From: Bacteroidota bacterium
GTDB taxonomy: Bacteria > Bacteroidota > Bacteroidia > Bacteroidales > Bacteroidaceae
DNA: 64,000 nucleotides
NCBI GenBank assembly: GCA_023426145.1
Contig: JAFABG010000015.1
Location: 9,787 to 73,786, forward strand
Direction: 5' to 3'
Numbering within the stretch: the first letter of the stretch is position 1; each line of letters starts with the position of its first letter. The translations under genes and the position numbers were made by a program. Shown here in pieces: positions 17,273-25,002 of the stretch. The notes under the pieces were generated by a model that saw nothing but the letters and a program-made list of their open reading frames with translations, searched no databases and was not told the origin of the DNA.

Positions 17273-18760
17273 ATGGCACAAGGTTCCCGTCAAGTACAAT
17301 CGCAGGCACAACAACAGATACAAACGTTGTCACCACAGCAGATTCTGGTCGTGAAGCTATTGGAACTTCCCGCAATAGAGCTGGAAGACCGTATACATGC
17401 CGAACTATTGGAAAATCCGGCACTTGAGGAAGGAAAAGAAGAAGCTACTTCAGATGAATATTCAGAGGTAGATAGCAGTACAGAAGACGGCACAGGTAGT
17501 GAAACAAACGACTATGATTCTTTAAGTGATTACCTTACTGAAGACGATATTCCCGACTATAAATTGCAAGAAAATAACCGCTCACGAGATGAACAGGCGG
17601 AAGACATCCCTTTTTCTGATGCAACCTCTTTTTATGAAGTTCTTAAGGAACAACTTCGTGAACGTAATCTGACTGAACATCAACAAGAATTGGTCGAATA
17701 TTTGATAGGCTCTTTAGATGATGATGGTTTGCTTCGTAAATCTTTAGATAGCATTAGTGATGAATTAGCTATTTATGGTGGAATTGAAGCAACAGAAGAA
17801 CAGCTAGAGGAAGCTTTGCAAGTTCTGCAAGACTTCGATCCGGCTGGCATAGGTGCGCGTAATCTTCAGGAATGTTTGATGATCCAGATTCTTCGCAAGA
17901 AAAGTGAAGAAGTGAAGCCCGATGCGATTTTGGACTTAGAGGAGCGTATTATAAGTGATTGCTATGAAGAGTTTACCAGAAAACATTGGGATAAGATTAT
18001 CAAGAAGCTAGACGTAGAAGAAGACGATTTTAATGAAGCTATCGCAGAAATAACAAGGCTTAATCCTCGTCCAGGCGCTTCTCTTGGTGAAGTTATTGGC
18101 AGAAACTTGCAACAGATTGTTCCTGATTTTATTGTGGATACGTATGACGACGGAACGATTAATATTAATCTGAACAATCGTAATGTTCCAGAACTTAGGA
18201 TGAGCCGAGGCTTTACTGACATGGTGCAGGAACATACCAAAAATAGAGCGAATCAATCTAGAGAATCGAAGGAAGCCATGATGTTTCTCAAGCAGAAGAT
18301 GGATGCAGCGCAAGGATTTATTGATGCAGTTAAGCAGCGTCAGAACACTTTGATGACTACCATGCAGGCTATTATCGATTTGCAACGCTCGTTTTTCCTA
18401 GAAGGAGACGATTCTTTGCTAAGGCCGATGATTCTTAAAGATGTGGCTGAACGTACAGGGCTGGACATCTCGACAATCTCTCGTGTTAGCAATAGCAAAT
18501 ATGTGCAAACAAATTTTGGAATCTATCCGCTTAAATTCTTTTTCAGTGATGGATATACAACCGAAGACGGAGAGGAAATGTCTGTTAGGGAAATCCGTAA
18601 AATATTAAAAGAATGTATCGACGGAGAAGATAAAAAGAAACCGCTGACAGATGATGAACTGTCGGATATACTGAAGGAAAAAGGATATCCGATTGCTCGT
18701 AGAACAGTGGCCAAATACCGCCAGCAATTGAATATACCTGTGGCAAGGCTGAGAAAGTGA
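17273..18760 (+). CDS. rpoN: RNA polymerase sigma-54 factor
   Basis: A 495-residue protein with the full sigma-54 layout. Region I is Gln/Leu-rich (residues 1-50), an acidic linker follows (about 55-110), then the core-binding domain with FDPAGIGARNLQECL, the central HTH, and the RpoN box ARRTVAKYRQ at 475-484. It directs core RNA polymerase to -24/-12 promoters that need an AAA+ activator. A PAP2-like membrane protein gene follows after a short gap and may be co-transcribed. Confidence 0.97.
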   Translation: MAQGSRQVQSQAQQQIQTLSPQQILVVKLLELPAIELEDRIHAELLENPALEEGKEEATSDEYSEVDSSTEDGTGSETNDYDSLSDYLTEDDIPDYKLQENNRSRDEQAEDIPFSDATSFYEVLKEQLRERNLTEHQQELVEYLIGSLDDDGLLRKSLDSISDELAIYGGIEATEEQLEEALQVLQDFDPAGIGARNLQECLMIQILRKKSEEVKPDAILDLEERIISDCYEEFTRKHWDKIIKKLDVEEDDFNEAIAEITRLNPRPGASLGEVIGRNLQQIVPDFIVDTYDDGTININLNNRNVPELRMSRGFTDMVQEHTKNRANQSRESKEAMMFLKQKMDAAQGFIDAVKQRQNTLMTTMQAIIDLQRSFFLEGDDSLLRPMILKDVAERTGLDISTISRVSNSKYVQTNFGIYPLKFFFSDGYTTEDGEEMSVREIRKILKECIDGEDKKKPLTDDELSDILKEKGYPIARRTVAKYRQQLNIPVARLRK

Positions 18761-18795
18761 TTTTTTAGTATTAATTCATTAAAAAATAGGGATTG

Positions 18796-19467
18796 ATGGA
18801 TAAAGAAAGAGAACATATTATAGCGGATAGAACCATGTTGCGAGTAGCGCGGATTACTTCCACAGTGTTTACTCCGTTTTCTATACCATTTCTAGCGTTT
18901 TTGGTGTTATTTCTATTCTCCTACCTTCGTATTATGCCAATATTGTATAAAGGAATTGTACTTGGCATTGTTTACTGTTTCACTATACTTACACCCACCA
19001 TTACCATTTTCTTATTTCGTAAAATCAATGGATTTGCTCGACAAGATCTAAGCGAACGCAAGAAGCGCTATGTACCGATTTTACTCACCATCATATCGTA
19101 TGTCTTTTGTCTGCTCATGATGCGTAAGCTCAATATACCTTGGTATATGACTGGTATTATTCTTACTTCTCTTGTTGTGTCGATTATTTGTATACTCGTG
19201 AATTTGCGTTGGAAATTAAGTGAACACATGACAGGAATGGGTGGTGTTATCGGAGGATTAATCTCTTTTAGCGCTTTGTTTAGCTATAATCCGGTAGTAT
19301 GGTTATGCTTGTTTATCTTGATTGCAGGCATACTGGGTTCTGCACGAATTGTGTTGGGGCATCACACGTTAGGTGAGGTTATTTCAGGTTTTGTAGTCGG
19401 TTTGGTGTGTGCTTTACTAGTACTTCATCCGGTCTATAATTCTCTATTCAGAATATTTCTATTTTAA
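18796..19467 (+). CDS. PAP2-like integral membrane protein (degenerate catalytic motifs)
   Basis: A protein of about 223 residues with six or so hydrophobic helices. I start it at the ATG at 18796; a TTG one codon earlier is also possible. The C-terminal SARIVLGHHTLGEVISGFVVG resembles PAP2 motif 3 (SRxxLGxHxxxD), but with Ala and Glu substitutions. The upstream motifs KxxxxxxRP and PSGH are not present. It therefore looks like a PAP2-fold membrane protein that may lack phosphatase activity. It lies between rpoN and gcvH on the same strand. Confidence 0.75.
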   Translation: MDKEREHIIADRTMLRVARITSTVFTPFSIPFLAFLVLFLFSYLRIMPILYKGIVLGIVYCFTILTPTITIFLFRKINGFARQDLSERKKRYVPILLTIISYVFCLLMMRKLNIPWYMTGIILTSLVVSIICILVNLRWKLSEHMTGMGGVIGGLISFSALFSYNPVVWLCLFILIAGILGSARIVLGHHTLGEVISGFVVGLVCALLVLHPVYNSLFRIFLF

Positions 19468-19498
19468 AACAATATAAATCCTAAAAAAACTAATCATT

Positions 19499-19879
19499 AT
19501 GAACTTTCCACAGAACTTGAAGTACACGAATGAACACGAATGGATTCGTGTTGAAGGCGAATTTGCTTACGTAGGTATCACTGATTATGCTCAAGAACAG
19601 TTGGGTGATATTGTGTTTGTTGATATCCCTACAGTGGGTGAAACTTTAGAGGCTGGAGATACTTTCGGAACGATTGAAGTAGTAAAGACGATTTCCGATC
19701 TTTTCTTACCTATTGCTGGTGAAGTGCTTGAGCTTAATGAGGCCTTGGAAGAAAATCCAGAGTTAGTGAATAAAGATCCTTATGGTGAAGGTTGGCTGAT
19801 TAAGATGAAACCTGCAGATGTTAGAACTGTGGAAGATTTGCTGAGTGCAGAAGCTTATCAAGCCGTTGTAAACGGATGA
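19499..19879 (+). CDS. gcvH: Glycine cleavage system H protein
   Basis: The 126-residue lipoyl-carrier protein begins NLKYTNEHEWIRVEG and carries the lipoylation Lys63 in EVVKTISDLFLP. It ends with the usual NKDPYGEGWLIKMKP segment. It shuttles the aminomethyl group between the P, T and L proteins of glycine cleavage. None of gcvP, gcvT or lpd is in the window. It sits in a rightward series with purE and ispG. Confidence 0.96.
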   Translation: MNFPQNLKYTNEHEWIRVEGEFAYVGITDYAQEQLGDIVFVDIPTVGETLEAGDTFGTIEVVKTISDLFLPIAGEVLELNEALEENPELVNKDPYGEGWLIKMKPADVRTVEDLLSAEAYQAVVNG

Positions 19880-19944
19880 TTTGTTGAAACGTCTTGGAGA
19901 GAGTTCGTTTCATATCCAGGCGATAGCTATAGCTGCAAACTGTA

Positions 19945-19978
19945 AAAACGTAAATTTTAAATTATTAAAACGTAAATT
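19945..19978 (+). repeat. 22-bp-spaced direct repeat in the purE leader
   Basis: AAAACGTAAATT occurs at 19945-19956 and again at 19967-19978, exactly 22 bp apart and ending 3 bp before the purE ATG. A GAAACG/CGTTTC hairpin (19885-19912) lies further upstream. This may be a small tandem duplication or a paired binding site. Confidence 0.55.
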
Positions 19979-19981
19979 GAA

Positions 19982-20491
19982 ATGACTCCAATTGTAAGTA
20001 TTATCATGGGTAGCACGTCGGACCTCCCTGTAATGGAAAAGGCTGCACAGTTGTTAAATGATATGCATGTACCGTTCGAAATGAACGCCCTTTCCGCTCA
20101 CCGCACGCCTGAAGCTGTGGAAGAGTTTGCAAAGAATGCCCGTAATCGGGGTATTAAAGTGATTATTGCTGCTGCCGGAATGGCTGCTGCTCTACCAGGT
20201 GTTATTGCTGCTAACACAACACTTCCGGTGATCGGGGTGCCTGTTAAAGGCTCTGTACTGGATGGTGTAGATGCTCTCTACTCTATCATCCAGATGCCTC
20301 CGGGAATTCCTGTTGCTACTGTTGCTATTAATGGGGCAATGAATGCTGCCATTCTCGCTATTCAGATGCTCGCTTTGAGTGATGCGTCTTTGGCTGAGGC
20401 TTTTGCTGCATATAAGGAAGGACTGAAGAAGAAGATAGTAAAAGCTAATGAAGAGCTTAAAGAAGTGAAGTTCGAATATAAAACCAATTAA
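19982..20491 (+). CDS. purE: N5-carboxyaminoimidazole ribonucleotide mutase
   Basis: A 169-residue class I PurE. GSTSDLPVM at 10-18 binds the phosphate, SAHRTP at 38-43 holds the catalytic His40, and AAGMAAALPGVIAANT is the conserved ring of the octamer. It moves the carboxyl group of N5-CAIR to give CAIR in purine synthesis. Its TAA is immediately followed by the ispG ATG with no gap, implying coupled expression. Confidence 0.97.
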   Translation: MTPIVSIIMGSTSDLPVMEKAAQLLNDMHVPFEMNALSAHRTPEAVEEFAKNARNRGIKVIIAAAGMAAALPGVIAANTTLPVIGVPVKGSVLDGVDALYSIIQMPPGIPVATVAINGAMNAAILAIQMLALSDASLAEAFAAYKEGLKKKIVKANEELKEVKFEYKTN

Positions 20492-22321
20492 ATGGATTTA
20501 TTCAATTACTTTCGAAGGGAAACGACTGAAGTAAATATTGGGGCTGTACCTTTGGGCGGCCCCAATCCTGTTCGTATCCAGTCGATGACCAATAAATCTA
20601 CGCAGGATACAGATGCTTGTGTAGAACAAGTCAAACGTATCGTTGATGCCGGCGGTGAATACGTTCGTTTGACCACACAAGGGGTTAAAGAAGCAGAGAA
20701 TCTGATGAATATCAATATCGGGTTACGCAGCCAAGGCTATATGGTTCCGTTGGTTGCCGATGTGCATTTCAACCCTAAAGTGGCCGATGTGGCAGCTCAA
20801 TATGCAGAAAAGGTACGAATCAATCCGGGTAATTATGTGGATGCCGCGCGTACTTTTAAGAAATTGGAATACACCGATGAGGAGTATGCACTCGAGATAC
20901 AGAAGATTCATGATCGCTTTGTTCCGTTCTTGAATATCTGCAAAGCGAATCACACAGCCATTCGTATTGGCGTTAATCATGGTTCATTGTCCGATCGTAT
21001 CATGACTCGATATGGGGATACCCCTGAGGGAATGGTGCAATCGTGTATGGAATTTTTGCGTATTTGTGTGGCAGAGCATTTCACGGATGTGGTTATTTCG
21101 ATTAAAGCTTCCAATACCGTGGTAATGGTGAGAACCATTCGTTTGTTGGTTGCCGTGATGGAGCAGGAGGGCATGTCGTTCCCATTGCATCTAGGAGTAA
21201 CTGAGGCAGGAGATGGGGAAGACGGACGTATAAAATCAGCGTTGGGCATCGGTGCTTTGTTGAGTGACGGATTTGGTGATACGATCCGAGTATCTCTAAG
21301 TGAAGCTCCTGAAGCAGAAATCCCTGTTGCACGTAAATTGGTGGATTACGTTTTGTTACGTCAAAATCATCCGTACATTCCGGGCATGGAAGCCCCAGGT
21401 TTTAATTATTTAGCTCCTTCACGTCGTAAAACGTGTGCAGTTCGTAATATTGGTGGAGAAAACCTGCCTATTGTAATGGCCGATCGCATGGATGGGCGTG
21501 CAGAGGTAAATAAGGAATTTACACCCGATTACATCTATGCGGGAAGAGAATTGCCCGAACAACGAGAAACTGGAGTGGACTATATTCTTGATGCAGATGT
21601 TTGGGAAGGAGAACCCGGAACTTGGCCAGCCTTCAATAGTGCGCAATTGCCGTTGATGGGGGAGTGTAATGCTGAATTGAAGTTTCTCTTTATGACTTAT
21701 ATGGCGCAAACGGATGAAGTGATTGCTTGTTTGAAGGTGCATCCGGAGGTCGTTGTCGTCTCTCAGAGTAATCACCCGAATCGTTTAGGAGAGCATCGTG
21801 CCTTGGTGCATCAGCTAACTACGGAAGGACTAGAAAATCCGGTTGTTATTTTCCAACATTATGCTGAAGACAAAGCCGAAGATTTACAGATTAAGTCTGC
21901 TGCCGATATGGGTGCCTTAATTTTTGATGGACTTTGTGATGGCATTTTCTTGTACAATCAAGGTAACTTGAGCCATGCAGTGGTAGATGCTACTGCTTTT
22001 GGAATTTTGCAGGCAGGACGTACTCGTACCTCTAAAACGGAATATATTTCTTGTCCGGGCTGTGGACGTACGCTTTACGATCTAGAAAAGGCCATTGCAC
22101 GTATAAAGGCAGCTACTTCACACTTGAAAGGTTTGAAGATAGGCATTATGGGGTGCATTGTCAATGGTCCTGGCGAGATGGCGGATGCTGATTATGGTTA
22201 TGTTGGCGCTGGACGCGGAAAGATCAGCCTTTATAAAGGTAAAATTTGTATAGAAAAGAATATACCTGAAGAAGAGGCGGTAGATCGGTTGCTGGAATTC
22301 ATTCGTAACGATAGCCAGTGA
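20492..22321 (+). CDS. ispG: 4-hydroxy-3-methylbut-2-enyl diphosphate synthase, long form
   Basis: A 609-residue IspG (GcpE). The N-terminal TIM barrel starts with VPLGGPNPVRIQSMTNKSTQD, and the C-terminal 4Fe-4S domain has C521-P-G-C524 and C555 in GCIVNGPGE. The proteobacterial enzyme is about 370 residues; the extra about 230 residues sit between the two domains, as in the Bacteroidetes/Chlamydiae/plant form. It reduces MEcPP to HMBPP in the non-mevalonate isoprenoid pathway. It directly abuts purE. Confidence 0.96.
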   Translation: MDLFNYFRRETTEVNIGAVPLGGPNPVRIQSMTNKSTQDTDACVEQVKRIVDAGGEYVRLTTQGVKEAENLMNINIGLRSQGYMVPLVADVHFNPKVADVAAQYAEKVRINPGNYVDAARTFKKLEYTDEEYALEIQKIHDRFVPFLNICKANHTAIRIGVNHGSLSDRIMTRYGDTPEGMVQSCMEFLRICVAEHFTDVVISIKASNTVVMVRTIRLLVAVMEQEGMSFPLHLGVTEAGDGEDGRIKSALGIGALLSDGFGDTIRVSLSEAPEAEIPVARKLVDYVLLRQNHPYIPGMEAPGFNYLAPSRRKTCAVRNIGGENLPIVMADRMDGRAEVNKEFTPDYIYAGRELPEQRETGVDYILDADVWEGEPGTWPAFNSAQLPLMGECNAELKFLFMTYMAQTDEVIACLKVHPEVVVVSQSNHPNRLGEHRALVHQLTTEGLENPVVIFQHYAEDKAEDLQIKSAADMGALIFDGLCDGIFLYNQGNLSHAVVDATAFGILQAGRTRTSKTEYISCPGCGRTLYDLEKAIARIKAATSHLKGLKIGIMGCIVNGPGEMADADYGYVGAGRGKISLYKGKICIEKNIPEEEAVDRLLEFIRNDSQ

Positions 22322-22384
22322 GTTTAACTCCTATTTGAATCTGCTTTAGTTGAATGGCTCTAATGATGATCTTTCTTGTGATTT

Positions 22385-22416
22385 ATTGTCTATACCGTTA
22401 AAAACGTTTATTTTTG
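22385..22416 (+). promoter_or_regulatory. Promoter of the DUF6078-like gene
   Basis: ATTG (22385-22388) is followed after 20 bp by TATTTTTG (22409-22416), 22 bp before the start codon. This is a good Bacteroides-type match. Confidence 0.55.
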
Positions 22417-22438
22417 CAAGTAATAGATTCATATAATC

Positions 22439-22873
22439 ATGGAAGATTCATTTGATTACCAGGCAGTGCCTTTTGGATATGCTCACTGCTTTAATACTCA
22501 TTGTGTGAAAGGAGAGAAATGTCTGCGTCATTTGGTAGCGCTCCACAGTACTAATAAATATTCCACCTTGTCGGTGGTCAATCCAAATAGTATTCCCAAA
22601 GACACAAACGACTGTCCTTTCTTCCGTCCTATTCGGAAGATAAAAATAGCGTGGGGAGTAATACATTTGTTGGACGAGGTACCCTATAAAGATACTTCAT
22701 TTATCAAAGAGCGTATGCTCAATTATTTCGGTCGATCTCTTTATTATCGATTTTATCGCAAAGAACACTCCATCAATCCGGAACAACAAGAATTTATACG
22801 TCAGTTGTTTCGTCAGAAAGGTATTACTAAAGAGCCCGTTTTTGAATATTACACTGATGAATATGAGTGGTAG
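22439..22873 (+). CDS. DUF6078-like small Cys-containing protein
   Basis: A 144-residue soluble protein with a conserved-looking N-terminal CFNTHCVKGEKCLRH cluster, a NDCPFFRP segment and a basic C-terminal half (SLYYRFYRKEHSINPEQQEF). This resembles the DUF6078 family of Bacteroides, with no known role. The Cys cluster could bind a metal. It has its own promoter, and its transcript would run into the GTTTCAT palindrome array, whose last two units form a terminator. Confidence 0.7.
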   Translation: MEDSFDYQAVPFGYAHCFNTHCVKGEKCLRHLVALHSTNKYSTLSVVNPNSIPKDTNDCPFFRPIRKIKIAWGVIHLLDEVPYKDTSFIKERMLNYFGRSLYYRFYRKEHSINPEQQEFIRQLFRQKGITKEPVFEYYTDEYEW

Positions 22874-22900
22874 TTAGTATCCTTTAATTCATTTAGGCTT

Positions 22901-23016
22901 GTTTCAAGAAAGAACATCGTATTGAAACTCTTCGTTTCATGCGGTGAAACTGATTGTTTCATGCTTTGAAATTATTAGTTTCATAGGACGAAACAATGTG
23001 TTTCATCCTATGAAAC
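22901..23016. repeat. Array of 17-bp palindromes with 22-bp period (GTTTCAT..GAAAC)
   Basis: Four 17-bp palindromic units start at 22934, 22956, 22978 and 23000, each GTTTCAT-N-GAAAC (one ends GAAAT), separated by 5-bp variable spacers for an exact 22-bp period. A degenerate fifth unit (22901-22928) keeps the outer GTTTC and GAAAC. Neighbouring arms can pair within a unit or across spacers. It lies in the 333-bp gap between the DUF6078-like gene and the acetyltransferase. Confidence 0.85.
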
Positions 23017-23023
23017 TTTTTTT
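22978..23023 (+). terminator. Intrinsic terminator formed by the last two array units
   Basis: Unit 22978-22994 is the reverse complement of unit 23000-23016 at 16 of 17 positions, so together they make a 17-bp stem with a 5-nt loop (AATGT), followed by seven T (23017-23023). It would end the DUF6078-like transcript. Confidence 0.7.
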
Positions 23024-23070
23024 GTTCTACATATTTGCTTTCCTAAAACTTATAGTTTCGTGTAAATCAT

Positions 23071-23078
23071 TACATTTG
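23071..23078 (+). promoter_or_regulatory. Possible -7 box for the GNAT gene
   Basis: TACATTTG is a perfect -7 box 129 bp before the acetyltransferase start. A -33 box is not evident, and the palindrome array ends 55 bp upstream. Confidence 0.4.
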
Positions 23079-23206
23079 CAAGGAAATTGGGTAGGTTGTT
23101 TTTCTTCAGATTATCACTAGGCTAAAGCCTCTATATTGGTTGGTGTGAGTCGTTTGAAGAGAAGAAACTACGAATAGATTGTCGAGAATAAATAAATTAT
23201 ATAAAG

Positions 23207-23713
23207 ATGACAATGTTGATCAGACCTGTAAAGCTAGAAGATGCTGAGGCTATTACAGCTATTTATAATGAATATGTAGCACACACCGTGGTGACTTTCG
23301 ATACTGAACCTTGGTCGGAGGAGCGAATGCGGATGCGAATCATTGACCTTTCCACAAAGTTTCCGTATTTTGTTTGCGAAGTTGATGGAGAACTCGCGGG
23401 CTACTGTTATGCACATGCTTGGAAAGAAAAGGCAGCCTATAGATTTACTCTTGAAACGACTATCTATTTATCTTCGACCTACACAGGAAGAGGAATAGGC
23501 ACGAAGTTGATGGAGAAGCTTATTGAGGAATGTAGTCGCGAAGGCTATCATGCGTTAATTGCATGCATCACTGAAGGGAATGAAGCTAGTAATGTTCTTC
23601 ACACTCGGCTTGGCTTCAAACAAGTGTCCTGCTTCAAAAAAGTAGGCTTAAAATTCGACCGTTGGTTGGATGTGATAGATTACGAGTTATTGTTGGAAGA
23701 TGGTTCTTTATAA
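23207..23713 (+). CDS. GNAT acetyltransferase, phosphinothricin-acetyltransferase-like
   Basis: A 168-residue N-acetyltransferase. It begins LIRPVKLEDAEAITAIYNEYV, has the acetyl-CoA loop YTGRGIGTKLM, and near the end shows NEASNVLHTRLGFKQVSCFKKVG and the WLDVIDYEL tail of the Pat/YncA/MddA-like subgroup. These enzymes acetylate free amino acids or analogues such as methionine sulfone/sulfoximine or phosphinothricin. The substrate here is unknown. It has a long leader (about 120 nt) and is a single-gene unit. Confidence 0.85.
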   Translation: MTMLIRPVKLEDAEAITAIYNEYVAHTVVTFDTEPWSEERMRMRIIDLSTKFPYFVCEVDGELAGYCYAHAWKEKAAYRFTLETTIYLSSTYTGRGIGTKLMEKLIEECSREGYHALIACITEGNEASNVLHTRLGFKQVSCFKKVGLKFDRWLDVIDYELLLEDGSL

Positions 23714-23767
23714 AATAATACTTGTTGGCGGAATGAAATGAGTGGTCAGCACTAGTGCAAACAAAAA

Positions 23768-23797
23768 TATGGGAGAAACATATCAGCTTCTCCCATA
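23768..23797. terminator. Bidirectional hairpin between GNAT and flavin oxidoreductase genes
   Basis: TATGGGAGAA (23768-23777) pairs perfectly with TTCTCCCATA (23788-23797) around a 10-nt loop. It lies between two convergent genes; the flanking T tracts are modest. Confidence 0.75.
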
Positions 23798-23831
23798 CTT
23801 TATTTACCACGAAAAAGTGTTGACTGTGTGA

Positions 23832-24959
23832 TTACTCTTTGATGGGCAACCAACCTGTGCGGCTTAGCAAGCTAGTCCACATCGGTGTTGGGATTTTCAA
23901 TCCTTCTTGGTTGTGTACATCCAATGCTTTCTCAATTTGTTCAGCCTTGTCTGCTTTAACCTTCTCTAGCCAATGAGGTTCAATGAGCAATTCTCTTCCT
24001 AAAGCTACTAAGGAAACGCCTGTTGCAAGTACCTCTTCTGCTTGTTCTGGAGAACTGATTGATCCCACTCCAATAATTGGAAGCTTATGGCCTACTTTCT
24101 CATAAATAAGCTTAGTACGCGATTCTTTATCTTTTTCATCTCTCATAGATCCAGCCCAAAAGCTCATCGTAGATACATGCAGATAATCAAGCCCTTTTGC
24201 GGCTAAGGCTTCAACCAGTGCCAATGTATCTTGAAAGGTTATACCTGGATTCTCCATTTCTTCAGGAGAAATACGATAACCAATAATAAATGGGCGAGTA
24301 GTACTTTTTGCCACTGCTGTTTTCACAGCATCAACCACAGCTAGAGGAAATGCCATGCGCTTCTCCAAACTGCCACCCCACTTATCGGTACGGCGATTAG
24401 AATGTGGTGAAAAGAATTGTTGAATAAGATAGGTATTCGCACCATGTATTTCTACTCCGTCGAATCCAGCTTCTACAGCTCTGCGAGCAGCTTCACCATA
24501 AGCAGCAATGGCTTCTTCAATCTCAGCCACTGACATTTCGCGAGGAATCTGAGCACCATCTCTTAAAGCAGCTACTGCACTAGCGCTAACACTTTGTCCA
24601 TCTGGTAATTCTTCTGGAGGACACATACGACCACCGTGATGAATCTGCAAAAGAGCCTTTCCTCCATTCTCTTTTAAAGTTGTTGATATTCGCTTTAAGC
24701 TCGGGATCATCTCGTCAGAATGAACACCTATCTGTCCATGAAACCCTTTTCCTTGAGGAAGTACATAGGCACATGCTGTAAGCAGCAAGTCTGCTCCTTT
24801 ATTGCGTTCTTTATAATAGGCAATTTCGCTATCAGACACCGTTCCGTCTGCATTGCCGGAGAAAGTCGTCATCGGAGCCAGCACTACTCTACTATCAATT
24901 GTAACTCCTGAAACAGGAAATGTAAATGGAGATAATATTTTACTATACTTGTTATTCAT
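23832..24959 (-). CDS. NADH:flavin oxidoreductase / Old Yellow Enzyme family
   Basis: The protein is 375 residues from the ATG at 24959 (MNNKYSKIL); the frame is open 18 codons further up but would overlap the neighbour and adds no family sequence. It is an FMN TIM barrel with LAPMTTFSGNADGTVSD, the substrate/flavin His-Asn in EIHGANTYLIQQFFSPHSNR, DKWGGSLEKR and VGSISSPEQAEEVL. It likely reduces activated alkenes with NAD(P)H in the cytoplasm. It follows an NADP-dependent alkenal reductase-like gene by 43 bp, and the two probably form an electrophile-detoxification operon. Confidence 0.88.
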   Translation of the reverse strand: MNNKYSKILSPFTFPVSGVTIDSRVVLAPMTTFSGNADGTVSDSEIAYYKERNKGADLLLTACAYVLPQGKGFHGQIGVHSDEMIPSLKRISTTLKENGGKALLQIHHGGRMCPPEELPDGQSVSASAVAALRDGAQIPREMSVAEIEEAIAAYGEAARRAVEAGFDGVEIHGANTYLIQQFFSPHSNRRTDKWGGSLEKRMAFPLAVVDAVKTAVAKSTTRPFIIGYRISPEEMENPGITFQDTLALVEALAAKGLDYLHVSTMSFWAGSMRDEKDKESRTKLIYEKVGHKLPIIGVGSISSPEQAEEVLATGVSLVALGRELLIEPHWLEKVKADKAEQIEKALDVHNQEGLKIPTPMWTSLLSRTGWLPIKE

Positions 24960-25002
24960 ATCTTTATATTCTTTATTTTTTTGTCTGTAATACTCTAGTT
25001 CT

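Noticed and set aside
18796..19467. Active PAP2 lipid phosphatase
   Set aside because: Motifs 1 and 2 are missing and motif 3 is altered, so I call it PAP2-like only.
21419..21775. 118-codon minus-strand ORF
   Set aside because: It lies within ispG, whose domains are intact, so it is a shadow frame.
22901..23016. CRISPR array
   Set aside because: The period is 22 bp with 5-bp spacers, far below the 60-75 bp of CRISPR. The units are palindromes with variable centres, and no cas gene is nearby.
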